Below are positions 1-6,719 of a stretch of 9,434 nucleotides of DNA, one piece after another (the stretch's first letter is position 1; each line of letters opens with the position of its first letter). The DNA comes from Propionibacteriales bacterium. GTDB taxonomy: Bacteria; Actinomycetota; Actinomycetes; Propionibacteriales; Propionibacteriaceae. The notes beneath the pieces are model-generated. The model saw only the letters and a list, made by a program, of their open reading frames with translations, had not been told where the DNA came from and made no database searches. The stretch is taken from positions 1 through 9,434 of the forward strand of contig JADGPB010000068.1 in NCBI GenBank assembly GCA_017882655.1, in the 5' to 3' direction. The position numbers and the translations under genes were made by a program.

Positions 1-6
1 GCCGGT

Positions 7-1221
7 TCACCTCAGCGCGGCGGCCAGGGCTTCGACGATCTGGTGGATCTCGGCCTCAGTCGTGACCAGCGGAGGTGCCAATCGCAACGTCTGGCCGTGA
101 GTGTCCTTGGCGAGTACGCCACGGGCGATGAGGCGCTCGCAGACTGCCCGGCCACTCCCCTGCTCTGGCGCGATGTCGATGCCGGCCCACAGGCCCGCAC
201 CGCGCACGGCGAGAACACCGTGGCCGACCAGTTCCTCGAGCCGGCCGTGCAGCACGTCACCGAGGTGACGCGCGCGAGCCTGGTACTCCCCCGTTTCGAG
301 CAGCCCGACCACGGCGTGCCCCACAGCCGCACCCAGCGGGTTGCCGCCGAAAGTGGAGCCGTGCTCCCCCGGCTTGATGACACCGATGACGTCGTCGCGG
401 CCCACTACAGCTGAGACTGGGACGATGCCTCCGCCGAGCGCCTTGCCGAGCGTGATCAGGTCCGGCTGCACGCCGACGCGTTCGGTCTCCAACGTCGCCC
501 CCGTACGCCCCAATCCCGACTGGATCTCATCCGCGACGAAGAGCACGTCCTTCGCGGCCGTCAGCCTGCGCACCTCGGCGAGGTACCCAGCCGGCGGCAC
601 GATGATCCCCGCTTCGCCCTGGATGGGCTCGAGCAGCACCGCCACCGTGTCGTCATCGAGCTCTGCCGCCAGCGCGGCCGCATCACCGTACGGGACGGTC
701 ACGAACCCCGGCCCGTACGGACCGAAGTCATCCCGGGCCTGTGGATCGTCGCTGAACGAGACGATCGTCGTGGTACGCCCGTGGAAGCTCCCCGACGCGA
801 CGACGATCTTCGCGTGATGCGCACGTACGCCCTTGACGCGGTAGCCCCACGCACGCGAGATCTTGATGGCCGTCTCCACAGCCTCGGCCCCGGTGTTCAT
901 CAGGAGGACGCGCTCGGTGCCGGTCAACGCGGCCAGGTCCTCCATGAACGGGCCGAGACGATCGTTGTGGAAGGCGCGGCTCGTCAGGGTCAGTCGATCG
1001 AGCTGCGCATGCGCGGCGGCGACGAGGAGCGGATGCCGGTGCCCGAAGTTCAGCGCCGAGTAGCCGGCGAGACAGTCCAGGTAACGACGGCCCTCGACGT
1101 CGGTGATCCACGAACCCAAAGCCGTCGCGGCCACGACGGGCAGCGGGTGATAGTTGTGGGCTCCCCACTGCTCGTCGAGCGCGATGTAGTCGGCTGACGT
1201 ACGCGGGCCCTCGTCGGGCAT
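7..1221 (-). CDS. rocD: Ornithine aminotransferase (ornithine-oxo-acid transaminase)
   Basis: PLP-dependent class III aminotransferase of 404 aa. It should move the delta-amino group of ornithine to 2-oxoglutarate, giving glutamate-5-semialdehyde and glutamate in the cytosol. Visible signs are the cofactor-phosphate motif NTGAEAVETA (G111, A112), SGSFHGRT, the PLP-ring aspartate in FVADEIQSGLGRTG (D231), and the Schiff-base lysine in TLGKALGGG (K260), followed by HGSTFGGNPLG. Length and motif order match full-length RocD. I chose ATG 1219-1221 because GAGGTGG lies 8 nt upstream, inside the end of the preceding gene. The longer frame to 1254 would overlap that gene by 28 bp. The stop of the upstream enzyme gene is only 5 bp away, so the two are an operon and probably translationally coupled. 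From memory, M. tuberculosis carries this gene split as rocD1/rocD2; here it is intact. Another omega-aminotransferase specificity is possible, but the neighbour supports ornithine. Confidence 0.93.
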   Translation of the reverse strand: MPDEGPRTSADYIALDEQWGAHNYHPLPVVAATALGSWITDVEGRRYLDCLAGYSALNFGHRHPLLVAAAHAQLDRLTLTSRAFHNDRLGPFMEDLAALTGTERVLLMNTGAEAVETAIKISRAWGYRVKGVRAHHAKIVVASGSFHGRTTTIVSFSDDPQARDDFGPYGPGFVTVPYGDAAALAAELDDDTVAVLLEPIQGEAGIIVPPAGYLAEVRRLTAAKDVLFVADEIQSGLGRTGATLETERVGVQPDLITLGKALGGGIVPVSAVVGRDDVIGVIKPGEHGSTFGGNPLGAAVGHAVVGLLETGEYQARARHLGDVLHGRLEELVGHGVLAVRGAGLWAGIDIAPEQGSGRAVCERLIARGVLAKDTHGQTLRLAPPLVTTEAEIHQIVEALAAALR

Positions 1222-1226
1222 CACGC

Positions 1227-2099
1227 TCACCACCTCAGCTCCAGGGTGCAGCACTTCACTCCGCCGCCTCCGAGCAGCAGCTCGGACAGGTCCACTCCAT
1301 GGGGAACATATCCCCTGAGCTCGAGGTCGCGGGCGAAAGTCTCCGCCTTGCCGGCGATCACGACGTTGCGGCCGTCGCTGAACGAGTTGAGCCCGAGGAT
1401 GGCTGCGTCCTGATCGGTCGCCAGGACCGCGTCCGGGAAGCGGTGCTCGAGAATCGCACGGCTCGCGTCGTCAAAGGCCCGTGGGAGGTACGCGACCGAG
1501 GCAGGGCCGCCCGCGTCGTCGAGGACCGCGAACGCTGTGTCGAGGTGGTAGAAGCTCGGGTTGACAAGGCGCAACGTCACGATCTCGCGGTCGTAGATGC
1601 GGGCCAGCTCGGCGTGGCTGGCGGCGTCGCTCCGGAACCCGGTGCCCGCGAAGATCGTGTCCCCCACCTTGAGGAAGTCGCCTTCACCCTCGTTCACCGA
1701 CACCGGCTCGACGACGCGAAGACCCCGCTCCGCGAACCAGTTCGAGTAGGCAGGTCCCTCGGGACCCCTTTCCGCGTAGTGGAACCTTGCGCCGTACGCG
1801 ATGCCGTCGAGCACGAAGCCGCCGTTCGCCGCGTACACCATGTCGGGCAAACCGGCGATCGGGTCGATGAGCTCCACGTGGAAGCCGAGCCTCTGGTACG
1901 TGTCGTACAGGGTCTGCCACTGCCGAAGCGCCACGCTCGTGTCGGTGGGGTTCGTCGGCTCCATCCACGGGTTGATCTTGTAGCTCACCGTGAAGTGCTC
2001 AGGCCGGCACATCAGCACCGTCTTGGGCGTCGCCACGCGCTCCTCGAGCGCGTCGATGTCAGCCTCCACGAGGGTCCCGCGATCTTCAACTACCGTCAT
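1227..2099 (-). CDS. Guanidino-modifying enzyme: probable arginine dihydrolase (ArgZ/AgrE-like), commonly annotated dimethylargininase/DDAH
   Basis: 290-aa member of the amidinotransferase/arginine deiminase superfamily (beta/alpha propeller, cysteine hydrolase). Visible motifs in order: INPWM (N43), LPDMVYAANGG (D86, N92), NEGEGD (E137, D141), GTGFRSD, FYHLDTAF (H185, D187) and the C-terminal GGGVKCCTLEL with the nucleophile probably C283. INPWM, the AAN asparagine and YHLDT recall the N-terminal dihydrolase domain of cyanobacterial ArgZ/AgrE, which turns arginine into ornithine, CO2 and two NH3. That product is the substrate of RocD encoded 5 bp downstream. A dimethylargininase making citrulline would not feed RocD directly. 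I chose ATG 2097-2099; the open frame runs on to 2225 but would swallow the divergent promoter and the start of the regulator gene. There is no clear Shine-Dalgarno, so the mRNA may be leaderless. The family is sure; the exact reaction is inference. Confidence 0.85.
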   Translation of the reverse strand: MTVVEDRGTLVEADIDALEERVATPKTVLMCRPEHFTVSYKINPWMEPTNPTDTSVALRQWQTLYDTYQRLGFHVELIDPIAGLPDMVYAANGGFVLDGIAYGARFHYAERGPEGPAYSNWFAERGLRVVEPVSVNEGEGDFLKVGDTIFAGTGFRSDAASHAELARIYDREIVTLRLVNPSFYHLDTAFAVLDDAGGPASVAYLPRAFDDASRAILEHRFPDAVLATDQDAAILGLNSFSDGRNVVIAGKAETFARDLELRGYVPHGVDLSELLLGGGGVKCCTLELRW

Positions 2100-2105
2100 A
2101 GGGCC

Positions 2106-2111
2106 ATCATG
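2106..2111 (-). promoter_or_regulatory. Possible -10 element of the arginine-enzyme/rocD operon
   Basis: On the minus strand CATGAT ends 6 nt before the A of the ATG at 2099. This spacing suits a -10 element driving a leaderless mRNA, which would fit the missing Shine-Dalgarno. The hexamer matches TATAAT at only three of six places and I see no convincing -35, so this is tentative. Confidence 0.3.
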
Positions 2112-2189
2112 GCAAGGGAATCGTGACGAATCGTGCCAGCCCACGCGCGAATCCCGCGCAATGAGCGGCCTTGTGTATGAATCATTGCG

Positions 2190-2195
2190 TACGCT
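2190..2195 (+). promoter_or_regulatory. Possible -10 element of the Lrp/AsnC gene
   Basis: TACGCT fits TAnnnT and ends 7 nt before the ATG at 2203, which would place transcription start at or next to the A of the start codon. No purine-rich ribosome site precedes that ATG, in keeping with a leaderless mRNA. It overlaps the 8-bp palindrome GCGTACGC (2187-2194). No clear -35 is visible, so confidence is low. Confidence 0.35.
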
Positions 2196-2202
2196 TCGTG
2201 GC

Positions 2203-2640
2203 ATGGACCAGACCGACCGCGCCATCCTCGACGCCCTCCGGGCAAACGCCCGCGTCAGCTACGCCGACTTGGGAGCCCAGGTGGCCCTGTCCGCCTCGGC
2301 CGCCAAGCGCCGCGTCGACCGCCTCGTCGATGACGGAGTCATCCAGGGCTTCACGATCCAGGTGGACCCGGCGCTGGACGGCATGGGCACCGAGGCGTAC
2401 GTGGAGCTCTTCTGCCGCGGGACGGTCGCGCCGCACGACCTCAAGCGGATCCTGTCGGCCGTCCCCGAGGTCGTCGACGCCGCGACGGTCACCGGCGAAG
2501 CGGACGCCATCGTGCGCATCCGGTCCCATGACGTCGCCTCCCTCGAGGTGGCGCTGGAGAGCATCCGGGCGGCGACGACGGTCGACCACACCCGGTCGGC
2601 CCTCGTCCTGAGCCAGCTCGTCCGGCGCACCGTCAACTGA
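2203..2640 (+). CDS. Lrp/AsnC-family transcriptional regulator
   Basis: 145-aa regulator of standard size. Residues 1-60 form the winged-helix head: MDQTDRAILDALRANAR, then the helix-turn-helix at about 19-44 (SYADLGAQVALSASAAKRRV) and the wing GVIQGFTIQVD. Residues 65-140 form the RAM (ligand-binding, oligomerising) domain, with TGEADAIVRI around G98-D101. Family members sense amino acids and act as dimers, octamers or higher forms. The divergent position, 103 bp from the arginine-degrading operon, makes that operon the likely target and arginine or ornithine a likely effector, but the sequence does not show the ligand. I chose ATG 2203-2205 because the protein begins at the family's usual DxxDxxIL motif; the open frame to 1990 would run over the divergent gene. 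A very similar order (rocD, dihydrolase-like gene, AsnC gene) is recalled from M. tuberculosis. Confidence 0.92.
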   Translation: MDQTDRAILDALRANARVSYADLGAQVALSASAAKRRVDRLVDDGVIQGFTIQVDPALDGMGTEAYVELFCRGTVAPHDLKRILSAVPEVVDAATVTGEADAIVRIRSHDVASLEVALESIRAATTVDHTRSALVLSQLVRRTVN

Positions 2641-2697
2641 TCCAGCGGCCGCTCAGGTGGGTGCGCTTGTGTTGGGGACAACAAGGGAGGAAACTTC

Positions 2698-2724
2698 GTG
2701 CATCTCGTCCAGGGGGAGGACTGA
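2698..2724 (+). CDS. Putative 8-codon leader ORF upstream of the c-di-GMP gene
   Basis: AAGGGAGG (2683-2690) is a strong Shine-Dalgarno and lies 7 nt before GTG 2698-2700. That GTG opens a frame reading MHLVQGED and ending at TGA 2722-2724. Only 2 nt separate this stop from the ATG of the large signalling gene, and the second ribosome site (2712-2720) lies inside the small ORF. The layout suggests translational coupling or a leader peptide. It may instead be a chance frame beside a duplicated ribosome site. Confidence 0.35.
   Translation: MHLVQGED
2712..2720 (+). promoter_or_regulatory. Ribosome binding site fixing the start of the sensor-GGDEF-EAL gene
   Basis: GGGGGAGGA sits 6 nt before ATG 2727-2729. 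It decides this start over the in-frame upstream GTG at 2661, whose 22 extra residues look non-native and have no fitting site. Confidence 0.75.
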
Positions 2725-2726
2725 AG

Positions 2727-5700
2727 ATGACTCACCCGACGACTGTGCTCGTCCTGACTCCGAGCATGGGCGGGCACTACTTCGGGGAGCTCCTCGTCGG
2801 CCTCCGCCGGGAGGTCGCTGGTGTGGGCGGGCGTCTCGTGGTCGTCGCGACGCTTCTCGCGGCCGCGCCCCGCGATGAGCCTGGCGAGCCTGGCGGTTTC
2901 GCCACCCCGGTCGCTTGGTCGCAGGTGGACGGGGTTGTTTCGATCACTACGGCCGTGGGTGTGACCTATCTGCAACGGCTTCGCGACGCCGGAAAGCCGG
3001 TCGTGCTCGTCAGCACCAAGATGGCCGACTTCCATGCGCCGGTCGCTTTGCCGGACAACCATGGGGGGACCTTCGCCGCGGTCGAGCACCTCATCGGGCA
3101 TGGCCACACCCGGATCGGTTTTGTAGGCAATCTCGCCCAGCAGGACGTATGTGACCGCTTCACCGCCTACCAACAAGCACTCGAGGCCCATGGCCTCGCG
3201 GCGGATCCCGCACTCCTGTTCGCGGCGCCCGAGAACGCCGAGACGGGCGGGGTCGTGGCGGCGCGCAGCCTGCTCGAGTCCTCTTCCCGCCCAACCGCTC
3301 TGATGGTCGCCACTGACCGCAACGCGATCGGACTCATGGGCACGCTGATCGACGCCGGTGTGGCCATCCCGCGCGACCTTGCCATCGTGGCATTTGACAA
3401 CATCGAGGCCGGGGCATTCAGCACCCCCACGCTCTCGAGTGTCAACCAGCGCTTCGACGAGGTCGGCGCGCTCGCCGGCCGGCTGATACTGGCGAAGATG
3501 CGTGGCGATGTAGTGCCGAGTACGAACTTCACGTCACAGTCGGTCCCCCTCGCGATGCGGGAATCGTGTGGGTGCGCCACCGATGCGCACGACAGCGAGG
3601 TCGAGGGGGACGACTCGTTGCCCGATGCATCACTTGAGCTCCTGCGCGACCAGCTCCAGGACGTGCTCTCCGGGGCATTGCTCACCGGAGACCGTTTAGT
3701 CGACGGTCCCCTGCACGACGCGGTAGTGGCAACCGTGCGCGACACCTTGCGTCTGCTGCAGTCAGGCGACGATGTGACAACCGCGCAGATCCAGACGCTG
3801 GCGACGTCGCTGCAAGCTCTCACCTCCCGCCCCGAGACCCTGCACCAGTTCGGGGATGCGATGGAGGACTACGCCCAACGGGTCCGGACCTCGACCGTGC
3901 CGACGACGGACGGTACGCTCCCAACGTCGGCCCGAGTCGCCGCCGCGCTGTGGAAAGTACAGGCCAGCGCGTTCCTGCGTCAGGCGGAAACCACGCAGAC
4001 CGCAATCGTCGAGCAGTACGTCGTCGACGCCGGATTGCTCGACACCGGCCACTCCGACCCACGTGACCTCAGCTGGCTCACCGGCACTCACGTCAAAGCC
4101 GGTGTCCTCGGACTGTGGGAGGACGGCCCGTCCTGCGGTCGGCTGCAGATCGTCGGCACGTACGACTCCGCCAAGACCCTGCCAGACCTGGTTGGTGCCG
4201 TGATGCCGACCGAGCACTTTCCCCCGGAGTCTCTCATCGCCCAGGCCGTGGCAGCCGACCGCGAGGTATGCGTTGTCGTGCCGGTGAGTACCCCGGAGCA
4301 CGACTGGGGCATGCTGGCCATCGTCGGCGAGATCGACACGAGCACCGAGCGTGAGACCTACCAACACTGGGCGTCGCTGCTGTGTGCCTCCCTCGAATCT
4401 CAACGCCTGCAAGAGACGGTGCGCAAGAGCGCGTTGTACGACGCGCTCACCGGATTGCCGAACCGCCAGCTCTTCCTCATACACCTCGAGCACGCCCTCG
4501 CACAGTGGAAACGCTCTCGCACCCCGTTCGCCGTGCTCTTCCTCGACCTCGACGGGTTCAAACTCATCAACGACTCGCTCGGACATCAGATGGGTGACCG
4601 GGTGCTGACGGCAGCCGGTCTCGGCATCATGAAGGAGCTGCGCTCGGTGGACACCGGCGCCCGGTTCGGCGGCGACGAGTTCGTGATCCTCCTGGCCGAC
4701 ACCGATCCTGACGGTGCGGCGGCGGTCGCCCGGCGGGTGCAGGCGGCACTCGGGGAGGTGCATGACTTCGACGGTCACCAGATCGCGACCCAGGCCAGCA
4801 TGGGAATCGCGACCAGCGCCATCGACTACACCTCCGCCGAGGACGTTCTGCGCGACGCTGATACCGCGATGTACCGCGCGAAGTCGGCCGAACCGGGAAG
4901 CGTGACCTTCTTCGACGCGGCGATGCACGCGAGCGCCCTGCGACAACAGTCGCTGCACGCTGAGATCCATCGGGCGCTGCAGGAGAACCAGTTCGAGGTG
5001 CACTATCAGCCGATCGTCAACCTGACCTCTGGTCGCGCTGACCGCTTTGAAGCGCTGGCGCGCTGGCGCCATCCAGAGCGCGGTCTGCTCCTGCCAGCGG
5101 AGTTCCTGCCCGTCATGGAAGAGACTGGGCTCATCGTCCAGCTCGGCCACTGGATCCTCACCGAGGTATGCCGGCAGCTCGTCACCTGGGGCCCCGCGGT
5201 CGTCAACGTGAGTATCAACGTTTCGGACAGCGAGTTCTGGCGCCAGGACCTGCTGACCCACGTGCTCGAGACTCTTCGGGAGCACGACCTCGCTGCGGAC
5301 CGCCTCACGCTCGAAATCACCGAGGGTGTGCTGATGCGCCGCCCCGAGGTGGCCCTGCGCATGATGCGCAAGATGCACGATGCCGGGCTGCGGCTTCACA
5401 TTGATGACTTCGGGACTGGATACTCCTCCCTCGAGACCCTGCACCGGTTCCCGGTGGACGCTTTCAAGATCGACCGTTCGTTCATCCGCAGTATGACGAG
5501 CGCGGACAACAGTGCCGAGCTGATCCGCGCCCTCGTGACGATCGGCAAGGCGCTGGGCCTGGCCGTGGTCGCGGAGGGTGTCGAGACCCGCGAAGAGCTC
5601 ACGTCCCTGCAAGAGATCGGCTGCGCGACCGGCCAGGGCTACCTGTTCATGCCCGCTGTCACGGGCGATCGTGTTGCGGACCTGCTAGGACACTCTCTTT

Positions 5701-5768
5701 GCGCAGAGCGTCCTGACGTGGCCCCGGCGCAGCCCATTCGGCTCGTGCCGCCGAATGTCGATGTCTAG
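2727..5768 (+). CDS. Cytosolic LacI-type sensor / GGDEF-EAL c-di-GMP turnover protein
   Basis: 1013-aa hybrid signalling protein. Residues 5-280 resemble the ligand-binding part of LacI regulators (Peripla_BP_3 type): HYFGELLVGL, PVVLVSTK, a GHGHTRIGFVG strand-loop, TALMVATDRNAIGLM, AIVAFDNIEA and TLSSVNQRFDEVG. There is no helix-turn-helix head and no signal peptide, so it should sense a small molecule, perhaps a sugar, inside the cell. The segment ends in RESCGC (C281, C283). Residues 300-430 are helical and 430-560 look GAF-like. The GGDEF domain (about 565-730) keeps GGDEF (648-652) and the inhibitory I-site R639-x-x-D642. The EAL domain (about 740-990) keeps E775 in EALARW, N831, E863/E866 in LEITE, D893-D894 in DDFGTGYSS, K914, E950 in AEGVET and Q970. 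Both cyclase and phosphodiesterase activity are therefore possible; the balance is presumably set by ligand. The ligand and output are unknown. It follows the Lrp-type gene by 86 bp and may be co-transcribed. Confidence 0.93.
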   Translation: MTHPTTVLVLTPSMGGHYFGELLVGLRREVAGVGGRLVVVATLLAAAPRDEPGEPGGFATPVAWSQVDGVVSITTAVGVTYLQRLRDAGKPVVLVSTKMADFHAPVALPDNHGGTFAAVEHLIGHGHTRIGFVGNLAQQDVCDRFTAYQQALEAHGLAADPALLFAAPENAETGGVVAARSLLESSSRPTALMVATDRNAIGLMGTLIDAGVAIPRDLAIVAFDNIEAGAFSTPTLSSVNQRFDEVGALAGRLILAKMRGDVVPSTNFTSQSVPLAMRESCGCATDAHDSEVEGDDSLPDASLELLRDQLQDVLSGALLTGDRLVDGPLHDAVVATVRDTLRLLQSGDDVTTAQIQTLATSLQALTSRPETLHQFGDAMEDYAQRVRTSTVPTTDGTLPTSARVAAALWKVQASAFLRQAETTQTAIVEQYVVDAGLLDTGHSDPRDLSWLTGTHVKAGVLGLWEDGPSCGRLQIVGTYDSAKTLPDLVGAVMPTEHFPPESLIAQAVAADREVCVVVPVSTPEHDWGMLAIVGEIDTSTERETYQHWASLLCASLESQRLQETVRKSALYDALTGLPNRQLFLIHLEHALAQWKRSRTPFAVLFLDLDGFKLINDSLGHQMGDRVLTAAGLGIMKELRSVDTGARFGGDEFVILLADTDPDGAAAVARRVQAALGEVHDFDGHQIATQASMGIATSAIDYTSAEDVLRDADTAMYRAKSAEPGSVTFFDAAMHASALRQQSLHAEIHRALQENQFEVHYQPIVNLTSGRADRFEALARWRHPERGLLLPAEFLPVMEETGLIVQLGHWILTEVCRQLVTWGPAVVNVSINVSDSEFWRQDLLTHVLETLREHDLAADRLTLEITEGVLMRRPEVALRMMRKMHDAGLRLHIDDFGTGYSSLETLHRFPVDAFKIDRSFIRSMTSADNSAELIRALVTIGKALGLAVVAEGVETREELTSLQEIGCATGQGYLFMPAVTGDRVADLLGHSLCAERPDVAPAQPIRLVPPNVDV

Positions 5769-5788
5769 CGAAGGCCACCCCGGGCGGG

Positions 5789-5802
5789 CACTCCAGCGAG
5801 TG
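5789..5802. terminator. Weak hairpin between convergent genes
   Basis: CACTC-CAGC-GAGTG is a perfect 5-bp stem with a 4-nt loop, in the 68 bp between the stop of the c-di-GMP gene and the stop of the converging methyltransferase gene. It could act in both directions. There is no T-run on either side and the stem is short, so termination here is uncertain. Confidence 0.3.
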
Positions 5803-5836
5803 GGTTAGCTCTGGGCAGACGCACCGCGGACGGCGC

Positions 5837-6709
5837 TCAGTCCTTGACGGCGATGAGGGTGAAAGTGGCGGGGAGACGATCGGGTCTGACGGCGAGCCGG
5901 TACTCGCCCGTCTCCGGCTCGTACGTCATCGCGCCCGGGAACGGCTCGAACGGGACGCTGTCGTGCTCGACGAGAGTTGTGAGCCGCAGCCCTGCTCCGA
6001 GGACGGCCGTGACGATCTCGCCGAGGCTGTGGTTCCACTCGACCGAACGAGGCGAGCTCACCGTTTCCGAACCGGCGTACGTGACCTCGTCGTTCCACTC
6101 AAGAGGCTGCGCCTTCTCCCAGTACGGCAGCTCGAGCGCGATCGTGACGTCGCCCGGGCCGCTGATCCAGGACTGCTGCGTACGGTCGGGATGGTCATCG
6201 GCGACGGTCATCGCCAGGCTCGCGTTCAGCACTGGGTGCATGTCGCGGATGAACAGGCGCCCTCCGGGACGGAGCAGCTGCGCCACCGTCTGGGCCCAAC
6301 GTTCGATGCTCGGCAGCCAGCAGATGGCGCCTATGCCCGTGTAGACGAGGTCGTACGTGCGGTGGTCGAGCGCCTCTGGCGCCGCGTACACGTCGGACTG
6401 CACGTAGGTGATGTCCGCGCCCACTTCGGCGGCGAGCTGGCGGGCATGCTCGATCGAAGTTCCGGACAGGTCGACACCGGTCATGCGGGCCCCGAGCCGG
6501 TACAGGCTCAGCGTGTCCGTACCGATGTGGCACTGCAGGTGGACCGTGTCGAGGCCGGCGATGTCGCCCAGCAAGGCCCTGTCGAAGCGTACGACGTCGC
6601 TGAGCGCTGTGGCATCTGCGACGTAGCGCTCGAGCCCGTACGCCCTCGCATGCAACGGCGCGCGGCTGTCCCAGTTGGCTTGGTTGATGGCCAGGTAGTC
6701 GTCGTCCAC
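5837..6709 (-). CDS. Class I SAM-dependent methyltransferase, substrate unknown
   Basis: 290-aa Rossmann-fold methyltransferase. Motif I is the variant HLQCHIGTDTLSL (residues 57-69) in place of the usual DxGxGxG, followed by GARMTGVDLSGTSI with the acidic D80 expected to hold the SAM ribose. QSDVY (D106) and DLVYTGIGAICWLP (120-133) follow, then LLRPGGRLFIRDMHP. This LQCHxGxDTL form marks a widespread bacterial group without a settled substrate. The C-terminal half (about 165-290) is a substrate cap containing WNDEVTYAG and VEWNHSLGEI. The start is GTG 6707-6709, 10 bp after the stop of fadD on the same strand, so it is probably co-transcribed with the ligase, although the ribosome site is poor. 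I do not know whether it acts on a product of the ligase; operon position alone does not show that. Confidence 0.85.
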   Translation of the reverse strand: MDDDYLAINQANWDSRAPLHARAYGLERYVADATALSDVVRFDRALLGDIAGLDTVHLQCHIGTDTLSLYRLGARMTGVDLSGTSIEHARQLAAEVGADITYVQSDVYAAPEALDHRTYDLVYTGIGAICWLPSIERWAQTVAQLLRPGGRLFIRDMHPVLNASLAMTVADDHPDRTQQSWISGPGDVTIALELPYWEKAQPLEWNDEVTYAGSETVSSPRSVEWNHSLGEIVTAVLGAGLRLTTLVEHDSVPFEPFPGAMTYEPETGEYRLAVRPDRLPATFTLIAVKD

Positions 6710-6719
6710 GCCCGGGAGC

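Larger units (their letters stand above)
2100..2202. promoter_or_regulatory. Divergent control region with four phased GAATC words
   Basis: 103-bp spacer between the arginine operon and the Lrp/AsnC gene. GAATC occurs four times on the plus strand, at 2118, 2128, 2149 and 2179, with steps of 10, 21 and 30 bp, close to whole DNA turns. The first two are extended to GAATCGTG. The third lies in an inverted repeat GCGCG-AATCC-CGCGC (2145-2159). Lrp/AsnC proteins bind as multimers to several phased sites and usually control a divergent neighbour, so this is a candidate binding array. The repeats are seen; the binding is inferred. Confidence 0.45.

Noticed and set aside
2644..2653. 10-bp palindrome AGCGGCCGCT just after the regulator stop
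   Set aside because: It has no loop and no T-run, so it is not a credible terminator. A palindrome of this length is not surprising in DNA this rich in GC.
2668..2684. Imperfect inverted repeat TTGT...ACAA upstream of the leader ORF
   Set aside because: Arms match over only four bases; not distinguishable from chance.
2259..3191. 310-codon minus-strand open frame across the regulator and signalling genes
   Set aside because: It crosses two real genes and an intergenic region and shows no domain or ribosome site.
3762..5612. 616-codon open frame on the minus strand
   Set aside because: It lies opposite the c-di-GMP gene, whose protein shows intact GGDEF and EAL motifs. The antisense product is rich in R, G, H and V with no recognisable domain, as expected from GC-rich third-position bias.
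2727..5768. Slightly lower GC and fewer CGTACG words in the c-di-GMP gene, suggesting transfer
   Set aside because: Counting two sample lines gave about 65% against 73% GC, too small and too noisy to argue for transfer; no flanking repeats or mobile genes are seen.
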